From Bromus sterilis (lineage: Eukaryota; Streptophyta; Magnoliopsida; Poales; Poaceae), in contig OX465595.1 of the NCBI GenBank assembly GCA_950022295.1, forward strand, positions 221,243,770 to 221,307,769: a DNA stretch of 64,000 bases, given 5' to 3'. Positions 10,969-22,600 of this stretch are shown in pieces. Position 1 is the stretch's first letter. Each line of letters begins with the position of its first letter. The translations under genes and the position numbers were made by a program. Below the pieces are notes generated by a model. It made no database searches and was not told the origin of the DNA. It saw only the letters and a program-made list of their open reading frames with translations.

Positions 10969-12638
10969 TGATACGTCTCAAACGTATCGATAATTTCTTC
11001 TTGCTCCATGCATATTTTGTGTGATATTGCTATGATCTAGATACAGTTTCATACACTTTTGATCATATTTGGACTAACCTACTAACTCAGTGCACCCCAG
11101 TGTCAGTTCTTGTTTTCTGCTGTTTTTCTATTTCAGTTTTCCCATATAAAAAGTGCTCCAAAAATCCGGGAAAAATCAGATAAAAAATCAGCTTGTCGGA
11201 AGCCTCCAGAGCTCCGAAGGAGGGCCAGGGGGCCACCACCAGGTGCTCAGGCGGCCACCTGACGCGGCCAGGGGCCTGGCCGCGCCAGGGGGGCGCCAGG
11301 ACCCCTGGTGGCCCCGCTGGTTGGCCCCCTTCTCCTATTTATTCTCCGCCACGGGAAACTTCCGAAGACAGAACCCTATTTCGCAAACTCGCCTCTGTTC
11401 CGCCACCGCCGCGCTTCCAAGATCGGGAGCACCGTCGGGACCCTTCCCGGCACCCTGCTGGAGGGAGGATCGACCTCCGGGAGCTTCCCCTCCACCATGG
11501 ATGCTTCTCGGATGTGCCATGAGTAGTCTACCTTGGACCATGGGTCCGTGATCAGTAGCTATGTGATGTTCTCCTCCCCTCTTTGTTCTTCATGGTTTAG
11601 ACCTCGTGAGCCGCCCTACATGATCGAGGCACTTATGTAATTCTTCTTCTGTTGCTATGCTAAGTTTGATGGGATTTGATTGATTATGAGATTATGTTCA
11701 GATCGTGATAGAGCAATATATTTGGTTTTTATCTCTTATATTTTTGTTCCTAAGTAATTCTTGCATGTTCTTCGTTGCTGTTTATTGCTTTGTCCAAGTG
11801 GTAGGTAGTAACTCCAAGAGGGAACGTTATGCTCGATTGGGGGTACATGCCCCCTGATGACACGCTTGAGTGACAGAAACATGAGTCTAGGGGATGTGTT
11901 GTGGCCACAAGGGGGAAAACAACGGTGCTTGTAACCTTGGTTGCAAGGATTGTTTACTTTACACAAAGTTCTTTTTAATGCAGTTGTCTGTTGCTTTGGG
12001 TTTACACTTTGGGTGGGGCTCGCAACTTAATACCAGCAAGATGTTTTGGATAGATATCTCAAGGTGGATGATTAGTAGTAGATGCAAATGGATTTTGGTC
12101 TACTTATTTTGGCATACTGCCATGCTTATGAGCCTCTTCCTTTCTTTTGTAGGATAGTTAGCATTGCGGTGCGTTTATAATCCTGTCAATTGCTCGTCTG
12201 TAATTTTCTTACCTCGCATAGCAGGTTTATCGTCTTTTGGGAGAGAGACATCACTAGTGAACATCACGAAACCCCGGTCCATATTCTCATCACTGTTTAC
12301 AAGCTATTTCCTTTTTCAGTATTTACTTTCAGTTACTATCATTATCATTATCCCTTGTGTGTTTGACCCTTTGTAAACAACAAGACCGGAGAGATTGACA
12401 ACCTCTCTGAACTTCGTTGGGAGCAAAGTTAATTGTGTCATGTGCAGGTGCAGGAGCAGCAAGTGATTCTTTTCAGACGGCGCATCACTTGCCGAACCAC
12501 CTACTTATCATTGCCGGAGTCCTACGGGAGACAAACCCTATCCTCTACATAGGGGAAATTTGCTGCTATCCTACATCTCACCTTCCACTTGGGGTAACCA
12601 ACGAAGGGCGAGAAGCCGTTACTACTTCCACGCCATCA
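10969..12638 (+). mobile_element. 5' LTR of gypsy element G1
   Basis: The LTR starts TGATACGTCTCAAACG and ends CCATCA, ten bases before the PBS. It matches 17661-18010 joined to 29484-30810. In the first 145 bases I count about seven mismatches between the two copies. The left flank is CATGG and the right flank of the other LTR is CAAGT, so no matching target duplication is seen. Short ORFs inside (11153-11551, 11894-12376) are LTR sequence. Confidence 0.9.
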
Positions 12639-12648
12639 AGCAAATTTC

Positions 12649-12666
12649 TGGCGCCGTTGCCGGGGA
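12649..12666 (+). other. Primer-binding site of G1
   Basis: TGGCGCCGTTGCCGGGGA lies ten bases after the end of the 5' LTR and equals the PBS of G2. This fixes the plus orientation of G1. Confidence 0.9.
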
Positions 12667-12802
12667 CTCCGAGTGATAAGATAGGGGAGTTGCCCACTAT
12701 CTTTTACCTTTACTTTTTAGTCTGGTTAGTTTACCTTTCTGTTTTTTTCTTTGTGTCTTATATCAAAAAGTACAAAAAAAATCTGCCACACTTGCTGCTA
12801 CT

Positions 12803-13735
12803 ATGGGTTCCACTGAAAACACCAAGTTGTGTGACTTCACCAGTCACAACAACAAAGACTTTATCTGCACTCCTATTGCCACACCTGCCACTTCAACTAC
12901 CTCTTATGAAATTAAACCTTCTTTACTGAATCTTGTTATGAGAGATAAATTCTCTAGTGCTGGAGATGATGCTGCTTTACACTTGAATAATTTTGTTGAA
13001 TTATGTGATATGCAAAAGTATAAAGAAGTAGAAGGTGATGTTCTTAAGCTCAAGATTTTTCCTTTCTCGTTGAGGGACGGAGCTAAAATCTGGTTTCAAT
13101 CTTTGCCTAGGAATAGCATAGATTCTTGGGATAAGTGCAAAGATGCTTTTATTGGGAAGTACTACCCACCTGTTAAAATTATCCAATTGAGGAGTAACAT
13201 TATGAATTTTAGGAAATTGGATAATGAACACGTTACCCAAGCTTGGGAACGTATGAAATCTCTTGTTAAGAAATGCCCTACACATGGTTTGACTACCTGG
13301 ATGGTTATCCAGACTTTTTATGCAGGCTTGAACTTTACCTCGCGGAACTTGTTAGATTCGGCCGCAGGAGGAACCTTTATGTCAACTACACTCGGTGCTG
13401 CCACCAAACTCCTTGATGAGATGATGACCAACTATTCCCAATGGCACACCAAACGCGCTCGAACAGGTAGGAAGGTAAATTCTGTCGAGGAAACTACCTC
13501 CCTAAATGATAAAGTTGATTTAATTATGTCTCTACTTACCAAGCAACCCTCTATTGATCCCCATGATGTTCCTTTAAATTCTTTGGTTGCTCAGGAACAA
13601 GTAGATGTGAACTTCATTGCTAGAAACAACTTTAATAATAATGCTTATAGGGGCAACTTTGCTAGTAATCCTAGACCGTTTCCATCCACTTATGGGAACA
13701 ACAACACTTACCCTAACAAAGAACCCCACTTATGA
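12803..13735 (+). CDS. gag: Gag (capsid-nucleocapsid) of G1, near complete
   Basis: This 310-residue frame starts with MGSTENTKLCDF; the homologous start MGSTENTKLCDFTS recurs in G4. Residues about 70-230 form a retrotransposon Gag domain. Recognisable segments are LKIFPFSLRDGAKIWFQSLP, WDKCKDAFIGKYYPP, and a tract ending near CPTHGLTTWMVIQTFYAGL. The tail is Asn-rich (RNNFNNNAYRGNF). A CCHC zinc knuckle is not seen. Gag forms the cytoplasmic particle and packages the RNA. The frame ends early through a frameshift near 13715; the true C-terminus continues in another frame to about 14260. The start lies about 140 bases after the PBS, normal for gypsy elements. It is one of only two protein domains encoded by this element. 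Confidence 0.8.
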   Translation: MGSTENTKLCDFTSHNNKDFICTPIATPATSTTSYEIKPSLLNLVMRDKFSSAGDDAALHLNNFVELCDMQKYKEVEGDVLKLKIFPFSLRDGAKIWFQSLPRNSIDSWDKCKDAFIGKYYPPVKIIQLRSNIMNFRKLDNEHVTQAWERMKSLVKKCPTHGLTTWMVIQTFYAGLNFTSRNLLDSAAGGTFMSTTLGAATKLLDEMMTNYSQWHTKRARTGRKVNSVEETTSLNDKVDLIMSLLTKQPSIDPHDVPLNSLVAQEQVDVNFIARNNFNNNAYRGNFASNPRPFPSTYGNNNTYPNKEPHL

Positions 13736-14282
13736 ATTAGAAAACATGCTTAGAGACTTTATCACTATCCAAAAATCCTTCAAAAAGAATGTGGAATAAA
13801 AGCTAGCTAAATTAGATGATCTTTGTTTGAAGGTAGACAACTTAGCCCTTGATGTTGAGATGTTAAAAATTAGAACCTCTCCCCTTGAGGAGAGCAAGGC
13901 CACTCCTATTAATGCTATCCAGTTACAAATTAATGAAAATATTAGGATGATGGCTAAACTTAAAGAAAGATGGGCTAGAGAAAAAGAGGAAGACGATATA
14001 ATTAAGAGCCTTCCTACACACCACACAGTTGCCACTATCCAAATTGTTGAGGACACCGAAACTATTAGCACTAAATGCACTCCTGGTCCCATTGGACCTA
14101 TTAATGGTGTTGCTAATACCTCAACCGTAGAAGAAGAAACTCCTATGAACATAGAGGGGTTCAAACAAGTGAGCCTAGATGACACTACTACCACCTTTGG
14201 TAGTAGTGATATTGATTTTGGTAATTGTACCCTCTCAGAAGTTATTAGCTTTCTACACAAAATGTCTAGACCCCCACACTAG
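13716..14282 (+). pseudogene. C-terminal part of Gag of G1 after frameshift
   Basis: After the frameshift near 13715 the sequence continues as ELENMLRDFITIQKSFKKN, meets a stop at about 13797 (TAA), then reads on through a charged region. That region has heptad-like spacing (MLKIRTSPLEESK, INENIRMMAKLKERWAREK) and may form a coiled coil. It ends with DIDFGNCTLSEVISF. The same order occurs in G4 at 59248-58862 and 58745-58650. A second frameshift near 14265 separates it from the protease-like domain. Function is inferred only from position between the Gag core and protease. Confidence 0.65.
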
Positions 14283-14862
14283 CACACTCAATCTTGCCTT
14301 CACGGAGCATATCACAAATGCTCTCATCAAAGCTAGGGAGGAGAAGCTTAGGATAGAAGCATCCATACCTAGGAAGCTAGATGATGGTTGGGACCCTATG
14401 ATCAAAATTAAATTAAATAAATTCTCTTGCTATGCTTTATGTGACGTTGGAGCTAGTACCTCCGTCATGCCCAAGAGAATGTATGATATGTTTGAATTGA
14501 AACCTTTTGATTCTTGTTCTTTTGGTGTTCGCCTTGTCGATTCTTCCGTAAAGGAACCTTTGGGGAAGATTGACGATGTTCTTATCATTGTCAATGACAA
14601 CTATGTTCCCGTTGATTTCATTATTATGGATATAGAGTGTGAACCTTTATGTCCAATTATTTTGGGACGTCCTTTTCTCTGCACCATTGGTGCAATCATT
14701 GACATGAAAGAGGGGAAATATAAATTTCAATTACCTCTCAAAAAGTGGATGGAACACTTCCCTAGAAAGAAAGTCAAGTTACCTTTTGAGTCGTTACACG
14801 GGCTAGCTATTCTCTTTCTCTTGATAAAACTTGATTCTTCTTTTGCCTTGTGCCTAGCTTAA
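14262..14862 (+). CDS. Aspartic-protease-like domain of G1
   Basis: The coding part begins near 14262 with DPHTSTLNLAFTEHI; the ORF upstream to 14179 is a shadow. The domain shows ALCDVGASTSVMPKRMYDM (active-site Asp in D-V-G-A), LVDSSVKEPLGKIDDVLI, the strand NDNYVPVDFIIMD, and the conserved ILGRPFL that follows the flap in retropepsin-like domains of Athila elements. It ends with a basic tract (PLKKWMEHFPRKK) and a hydrophobic tail of doubtful meaning. In an intact element this enzyme processes Gag and Pol. Here nothing of Pol follows, so Gag would be its only encoded substrate. The frame is open across the whole domain, better kept than in G2 or G4. Confidence 0.75.
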
Positions 14863-17644
14863 AGGCGTAAAAGAAAGAGCTTGTTGGGAGGCAACCCAAG
14901 ATGTTTTTACTTCTGTTTTAGTGGTCTTGATGATTGTTACTAGTGTAGCAACATCATTGTATCTTTATTTTCAAGCTTTGTGCCAAGTTATAGCCTCATA
15001 TGACAAGGGAAGTGAAAGTTGTGACATGCTGTCCGGAAAACAGATTCTGTCCTCGTGACGGGAAAAATCAGATAAAATCACCAGTTCATCTTGTTGAGCT
15101 GAATTGCTTACACAGCGTGCTCTATACAATCACGGAACTTTTGTATGTTCTGAGTTTTTTTTATTTGAGTTGCATAAGTACCCCTAAAAAATTCTTTACT
15201 GCCTGCTGTTCTGTTTTTCACAGATTCTTCCACGTTTTGTCTCTCCTAACTTTTGCAAACCTTAAGCTTGCTTTTTCTTTGCAAAAACCTTTTGGAAATC
15301 TTGAGAAACAGTAGATCTTCAATAATATCTTTATATACAGTGGGGAAAAATTATTTATTAAGGGTACTAACCTCTCTAATCAGCTTATGATGAGTTATGT
15401 ATGAAGGGAGTTTTCAAGTGTGCGATGGAAGATGATGAAAGAATATTCGGGAGTGCCAAGCGCTCAAGCTTGGGGATGCCCCCATGCATCCCCAACAAAT
15501 ATTTAAGGAGACTCAAGCTTCTAATCTTGGGATGCCCCCGTGCATCCCCTTCTCCATCAATAATCATCAATTCGTCCTTTGTCTCACTAGATTTTTATCA
15601 CTTCATGCGTTATGTGCTATGCTTGGAGCGTCTCGCTCTTAGGTTTTATTTTTAGTTTTCTTTAGCTTTGCTTGCTGTTAATAACAAGTTATACCCCTTC
15701 TTACTTTGTGTGGGAGAGAAACACGCTCCACTTTCAAAATCTAGAACACATCATAGGATTCTTCATGCCTATATTTTTGCTGTTGTGTGTTCTTTATCTT
15801 TTCATAGCTACTGCCATGTTTAGTTTTAGTCTTAGTTTGTCTATAGCAAGAGCTTTGGATTTCGTTTAGTTTGTTGCTGGAACTCTCTGTAGTTTTCATG
15901 TTTATCTGGTTAAGAGAGTTGGTTGTTGCACTGAGTTATGTCTTGTCTTGAGAGTAGGTAATCGTGGTTGCTATTTAATTTTAGTAGTAACTTGCAATAG
16001 TTTTGAGGTATTGATGTGAGTAATGTTTGAACTTTTGGTGTCAAGAGCTCTAGCCTATTATTCATAGGTGTCGTATTTTGGGCAATCCGTGTTTATTTTC
16101 AAAAACCTACAAAACTAGTTGAGAACTCTAGCTACTACATTATCACTAATCTTTGGAGGGATCGGATATTAGAGTACACTCACGTACCATGAGTCGAGAA
16201 TGCGCAAGGATAACCAAACCCCCATACACTCCTCCTCGGGGTACTTGTCTCTTTGTGAACCTCCGCATTAGATTGAGAGTTACCGATAATAAGTGCATGT
16301 GTTCTTTGGACTAATTTAAGTATTGAAAGTTGACACTTCCACCTCCTCATATTTGCTAGCCTTTCCTGTGCCGTGCATTGCCTCCTTCTCACTCCGAGGG
16401 TTGGCGTCCACCTTCGCCGGTACACCCAAACCCTTGGCATGATACGCTATGTCATCATAAACCTCCTTATATCTTTCCTCAAAATAGCCACCATACCTAC
16501 CTATCAAGGCATTTCCATAGCCTTTCCGAGATATATTGCCATGCAACATCCACATCTTCATGAGTTGATCTTCATGTCATACATGTTCCTGCTACACAGG
16601 CAGCGGCATACATTGCATACATCATGATAGCCACATCTTCTTTATGATTTGAGTACCTTGTAAAGTGTGAAAGATCTTCTATACCCTCTTGTAAAAATTA
16701 GAGTGTTGCCCTTAAGTGAGGAAAAGATCCCAAAGTGGAAAAAATAAAAGATCCCAAAGAGGACAAATGAGAGTTAAATAGAAAGAGCCATTGTGGCCAC
16801 CAGAAAATACAAAAAATAGAAAAAAAGAGAAAAAGAAAATAAAAAGAGAGAAGGGGCAACACTACTATCCTTTTGAAAGATCCACACTAGTATTCCCTCT
16901 TATCCTTGTACTCCATAGAGATGATCATGCATATAGCTACGTGCGGACCTTCACACTATAGAACTTGGCTTGCATATTCCAAGGATGTGGCTCCTCAAAA
17001 GAGCTCTAGGTCTTCATGAGCGAGAAAGTTAGATGCACCCCACTAGTTCCATTGGAGAGCTTTTCAGTAATATGTGCATCTGTTGCATGGCAATCCCTAC
17101 TCCTCACATCATATCTATCATTTGGCCTTCTCGCCTATGATTGTCCTCATTGATGTGAGCCTTTCTCACCCTTTTTGTCTTCCTCCTCCACCATATTATA
17201 TCTTTGCCATCCTAAGTGTCAACTCTCGTGCTTATGTTCATCCATTGCATGAGTGCTCAAAATATGGAAAAGGAGTGGATCAAATTGACTTGTACCTGGC
17301 TAGTGGTCTAGGGATGAGTCAAGATAAGATTCCAAAAAAAGACCAAGTGTGAAACTTTAGTAGATTTAGTTCTCAACAAAAACACATTTTCTTCTCGTAT
17401 TCCCTATCCCCCTTCTTGCACGCAAACACCATTTGGAGACATTCGAGTCACGGACAGCGAGAGCTCTTGCACCTAATGTTCTTCTGTTACTTGTTTCAAT
17501 GCTAATATAGACTCTTGCATGTTATGACTTGAATTGAATTGCATACCTTGATTTCCTTACTTTTTAAATTTCTAATATGGTTGCTAGCATGTCACCACAG
17601 AAATTATGCCTGTTATCATTTACCTACTCGAGGACGAGCAGGAA
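14863..17644 (+). mobile_element. 3' non-coding region of G1 (no RT or integrase)
   Basis: These 2.8 kb lie where reverse transcriptase and integrase would be in an autonomous gypsy. No YxDD, D-D-E or RNase H motif appears in any frame. The region aligns in pieces with G2 (4560-7640, other strand) and G4 (52878-58150, other strand), so the absence is a family trait and not a private deletion. It contains the paired stem-loops (15472-15548) and pyrimidine- or A-rich tracts near 16800-16860. Confidence 0.75.
15472..15548 (+). repeat. Paired GC-rich stem-loops in 3' region of G1
   Basis: At 15472-15493 the arms GGGGATGC and GCATCCCC are perfectly complementary around CCCCAT. At 15529-15548 the arms GGGATGC and GCATCCC pair around CCCCGT. 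The two hairpins are 35 bases apart, each next to an AAGCTT-containing sequence. Confidence 0.8.
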
Positions 17645-17660
17645 TTAAGCTTGGGGATGT
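17645..17660 (+). other. Polypurine tract of G1
   Basis: TTAAGCTTGGGGATGT directly precedes the 3' LTR start at 17661, the place where plus-strand DNA synthesis is primed. G2 has the same tract at 4543-4560. Confidence 0.7.
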
Positions 17661-18010
17661 TGATACGTCTCAAACGTATCGATAATTTCTGCTCGCTCCA
17701 TGCATGTTTTGTGTGATATTGCTATGATCTAGATACACTTTCATACACTTTTGATCATATTTGGACTAACCTACTAACTCAGTGCACCCCAGTGCCAGTT
17801 CCTTTTTTCTGCTGTTTTTTTATTTCAGTTTTCCCCCATATAAAAAGTGCTCCAAAAATCCGGGAAAAATCAGATAAAAAATCAGCGTGTCGGAAGCCTC
17901 CAAAAGCCCGAAAGAGGGCCAGAGGCCCACCACCAGGCGCCCAGGTGGCCACCTGGCGCGTCCAGAGGCCTGGCCTCGCCAGGGGTGGGGGGTGCTTGGA
18001 CCCCTGGTGG
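17661..18010 (+). mobile_element. 3' LTR of G1, first part
   Basis: This is the first 350 bases of the 3' LTR, matching 10969-11312. It stops at GGTGG (18006-18010), where the copia element 18011-29478 was inserted, and resumes at 29484. Confidence 0.9.
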
Positions 18011-19353
18011 TGTTGGGGCAGACGGTCCGCTATGCTAGCCCTAAATCAAAATTTTCTACCGCGCACAACCAAGATCACTGCTACTAGAGATGAACTACAT
18101 GATTAGGGTTTACCACTAGACGTGCAGTCATGACAACGGAAGGAGAGTTGGTGATGTGCGTCGGCAGCTGCTGCTCGAGTCCCTCGAACCGATCCCTCGT
18201 ACCGATCCCACGAATGGAGTCCCGCGATCCGATCCCGCGAACAGTTCGTCCAAGCGCCGCAGGTGCAACGCCTCCAAGGGATGCGCACGTACAAGGAGGA
18301 GCGCCGGGCGGCGGACTGCTAGGTCCGGCGGCTCGGCCTGGAGGTGGAGTGGCGACTAGGTTTGTGGTCTGACCTATCCCCTTCGGGGTTCACCCTAGCC
18401 CTTATATAGGCGCCCGTGGAATGGCCTCAACCCTTGAGGCAATCCGGACCGTCCATCCATATTCCATTCGAATCACATCCGAATGGGCTCCTTTCCTCTT
18501 AAGCGCGACCCTATAGGTTCACGTACACATGGAAACGTCCCGAATCACATCCGGTTCATTAGTCGGTAGCGGTTCCTAGCAGAACGTGCCGACTCCCATA
18601 TATGTGTAAAGTCATAAGACGAACCATTACAAAGTGTCATATGCAACATTCCTTTTGCCTCACGATATATGTTGTCAAGCTCAAGGCGAAGGCTTGTCAC
18701 CCTTGTGATAGCTTGACCTCTCTTCTCGAAACCGTGATACAGATTCCTGAACCGGGTTAACACTTAACCCATATCGCATGGCCATGCTTTCTGAATCTTA
18801 TCACTCGAGAGGGCCCAGAGAATATCTCTCCAAAGTGGAGGGGCAAATCCCATCTCGATCAACCATGTCTCGCGGCATGTATATGACTCACCCGTAAGCT
18901 ACCTTTATAACTACCCAGTTACGGTGTAGTGTTTGATAGTCCCTAAGTGAGTCATTCCTCATCCTGAGAACATGCAAGGACCTCAGGTCTAGGACATGGC
19001 ATATACATTGTATTGAGACTAACAGATGACAATATCTCGCTGCGTCTCAAAGTGGGTCTCTATCCAACTCAGTGATCCCATCACTAAGTCCATACTATCG
19101 GTAGCATCTCCATGCTCATGACTTGTGAAACATAGTCATCAATCGAATCATATACTAGTCAAGGATATGTGTCCGCATAACCTTATCAACTAGGGACCAT
19201 TAGAACAATCATCATAGAATATATAGTCTCACAAACAAGTCACATACTTATTGATACATATCAGTGATGATGTTCAAGGACAATACAAATAACTCATGAA
19301 TACATAAGGAGATAACATCATAACATGATTGACTCTAGGGCATATCTCCAACA
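18011..19353 (-). mobile_element. 3' LTR of copia element (BARE/Angela-like)
   Basis: On the minus strand the LTR starts TGTTGGAGATATGCCCTAG at 19353 and ends TGCCCCAACA at 18011. It matches 28163-29478, with about nine mismatches in the first 170 bases compared on the plus strand. It carries about 28 bases that are missing from the other LTR near 28798. The outer flanks GGTGG (18006-18010) and GGTGG (29479-29483) are a perfect target duplication. A copia LTR beginning TGTTGGAGATATGCCC is typical of the BARE/Angela group of Triticeae. Confidence 0.92.
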
Positions 19354-19368
19354 GTCTCCCACTTGCAC
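19354..19368 (-). other. Polypurine tract of the copia element
   Basis: On the minus strand GTGCAAGTGGGAGAC lies directly before the 3' LTR. The purine-rich AAGTGGGAGA is the usual form in this copia group. Confidence 0.75.
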
Positions 19369-19373
19369 TAGAG

Positions 19374-19647
19374 TCAATTAGTTAGGCACCTAAGGCCCAT
19401 GGCTCTTACGTGCGCCTCATGCTTCGGCATCGGGAGAGTCTTCGTCAAAGGATCAGCAACGTTTGCATCCGTGTGTACTTTGCATATATTTATATTACCA
19501 TCATCTACGAATTGTCGTATGAGATGATAACGCCTTTCTATGTGCTTGGATTTCTGGTGATGCCTTGGCTCCCTGGCCTGTGTGATGGCACCACTGTTAT
19601 CACAATAGAGGTCCAACGGGTTTGCTGAGTCTAGAACCACACCAAGT
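19374..19647 (-). pseudogene. C-terminal RNase H segment of copia pol
   Basis: The frame holds the end of the copia RNase H domain: LYCDNSGAI with its catalytic Asp, the basic tract HHQKSKHIERRYHLIR, and the closing motif VADPLTKTLP. It ends with RAMGLRCL before the polypurine tract. Its N-terminal half is at 23144-23435; the two were separated by solo LTR S2 (19648-23143). The residues at the two edges, FITLL on one side and GVVLDSANP on the other, join in frame if one copy of the CAAGT duplication is removed. RNase H degrades the RNA template during reverse transcription. Confidence 0.85.
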
Positions 19648-22600
19648 TGTAACGACCCGATTCACTAAAGAATCCAAGTCTCTGTGCATTCTGTGCTAGT
19701 CCCTGGATCAATAGCTAGCACACACATTACATGATGTAATATCAAGAATAAACCACATGTCATATGTATATTACATCGAAGATCCAGTATTACAATAAAG
19801 CATACCTGCATAGCTCAAGGCTAGCTTACAAATAAAATACAGCGGAAAACAATATAAGCTTCGTGGCGTCCATCAACTCCACCGGCAAGTTGAGTATAGA
19901 CATCGTAACCCTACATCGCATCACTTACTCGTCGTATACAATCCTGCAACACCGAAGGTTAGAGCCCGACAACGGGTCAGTACATCTGATTTTTACGGCA
20001 AGTCACACGAAAAAGTATGTAGCAGACCTACATCTACATGCAAGGTAAGTCAAAGGAAAGGCTTATGGTTTAGTTTTGCAGAAAGCCAGTTTTTCCCTCA
20101 CATACTACAACTAATCAAATTTTAATTTATCTTGCTAGTCCTAAGTATGGTTGAATCGGGCTACACCAATTCCAACCATCCCTTATTTAGAAGTTCCCAC
20201 TCAAATTCTTATTAAGGTGAATTATCTGTCAAGACCATCCAACAACAATAATGCCCAGTTGCTCAAAGTTGTCCGTAACCGTGGACACGCCTAATCATGA
20301 TCAGTTTTTACACTTTGCAGCGGTTTGTACACTCTCCCCACTGGACTCAACCCGAAGATTGAGACATAGTCTTTCAGAAGAGGTTGCCTCCACCCTTTGG
20401 TAGCCGGTACACCTATCATATCTACATCAGCTAGCTACCAGGGCCAGGTTCCCCACAACTTACTCATCTAAGCCAGAGCCCATATAGCCAGTGGCTGTAC
20501 ACAGAAGCTACTAGTAATATTGCCTGTCTAATCTTTTTGAGCCTGGACGGCGCCCACTGCGTTCAGAGGGTAGTCACCATGACGCACCCGGTTCACCACC
20601 AAAACAACCATTCGGGAAGCATTTAGCCCTGGTCCCTCCTTAGCCAAGGCACGAGCCCCAGGATGCATTCCCTGCCCGCCCAGAGGTGATTTCTATTTAA
20701 GTTTGCTAGTCAAGTCATTAATCCTCACATAGCTCAATGATAACTCAACCAATCCCCGTCTACAAAGCAATAGCAATATATAACAACCACGATCCTAGGG
20801 CGACAATGAAATACAAGGTCAAAACATATGGCTATCCTACTAGGTTTAAATCATAACTAATATATAATCCTACACATGCATAGAGTGATAATTTGCTACA
20901 TGCATAATAGAAAATATAGATTGAGGTATGGTCAAAGTGTAACTTGCCTTTTCCATTCGGTGAAGTGCTTCGCTCTCACGGTCCAGTCAACTCTACTCGT
21001 CACACTCCGAGAAATCTATCGCAACGGAAGGAACTCAAATAAGCAATCACATCACAAGGCAAACAAAAGATCAACAAACAAACACAAAGGTTTTAACAAC
21101 AAAACAAAAAGGTTTGACACGGTACAAGTGTCGATGTGCTCGAAGGTGATCGGTGGAAGTGATCTCGAGAGAGTCAACATATAAAAGATTATCGGTAACG
21201 AGTTGTGACCATGGACATTTATGAATTCAAGGTGAATATCATGCCCATATGAAAAGTGTGTGAATCTTACCGATAACGTGTCTCAAATGATCCGATATGC
21301 AAAAAGAATCACGTGAAACGGAATACTACAACACAGGTCATAACAAGTGCAAAATTGAATTGAATTTGAATTTAAACAGTTCAAGAAACATTTGAATTTT
21401 TGTGTACACATGATACATATAGAAAGTACATGGAACGAATGATCCAATGCAAAAAGAATCACTCGATTTGGATCAATGGTTGAAAAGATACGACCTCAGG
21501 AATTTGAATTTGAATTTGAAATAAATTCAAATTCAAAATTGTGTAAAGTGTGCAAAAATTTATTCCATGCTAAAGTACAGAACAACACGAGCGCATAGGA
21601 AAAAGTTTCACCTCAATCCGACGCACGGTGAAGGAGATATTGCGAGTACGACGCCGGGGTGTTTTCTGCAGAAAAGGACCCGTTCGCAAATAAACTTTTC
21701 TGGAAAAAGCGATCGGGTCCCTGGCCCAGATCTGGCCGGAGTTGACTCCAGTGAGGCTTCTCCGCGAGCTCCGGCGACTCCGGCGGGGTGGCGCGGACTC
21801 CGGCGACGAGGGGCGAGGCGGTGCAACACTAGGGGGCACGGGAGGGCGCTGTGGCTGGCTCGGGCGCGCGACGCGCGAGGTGGCGGCGGCGGCCCGCACA
21901 GCCGAGGGGCGGCGCACCGGCGCGGCATGGCAGGCGCGTCCCGCGGGGCGGCGCGGTGGCTGGCGGCGGTGTCGCGGCCGCTCGGCGAGGCGCGGTCGGC
22001 CGCGGCTGGGGCTCCGTGCCGGCGGCGGCGGGCGGCGGCGTGGCGTGGAGGCGGTGCTCCGGCGGTGGCAGCGCACGGCGAGACGGCGGCGGCGGAGCGG
22101 TCCCGGCGATGACGTCGGCGGCGCGGGACCCGCGTGGAAGTTTTTTTTCTAGGGTTTGAAAAAAGAGAAAATAGAGAAAAATCGAATATATATATATAGG
22201 CCTGAGGGAAGAAAAAAAAACGGATTCGGGTCCGATTTAGGATCCAATTGCGCTCGTGGGCGGAAAAGGCTACTGGGCCGGGTGACTACAGATTTTTCTT
22301 TTTCCTTTAAACCGAAACCTCAAACAATATTACGAAAATAAATACAAATCAGAAAAATATGAAATAAATTTATAAATTCATCAAATAGTACAAAGAAATT
22401 TATTTAATTAATACATTTTCCAAAAAGGAAAATAAAAATAAAAACATTTTCTAAATATTTTATTTAAATATAAAATATTTTTGATAGATCAAATAAAATC
22501 CAATAAATTATTAAAAATATTTTCATTGGTCAAAAGCCTTGACAATACATTTCTAAATAATAAAATATAAATTTTAAAATTGTTACACCAATAAATAATT

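Noticed and set aside
21567..22159. Several overlapping ORFs of 100-180 codons on both strands
   Set aside because: They lie in the GC-rich part of solo LTR S2, are rich in Arg, Ala, Gly and Pro in every frame, and show no domain. High GC lowers stop frequency.
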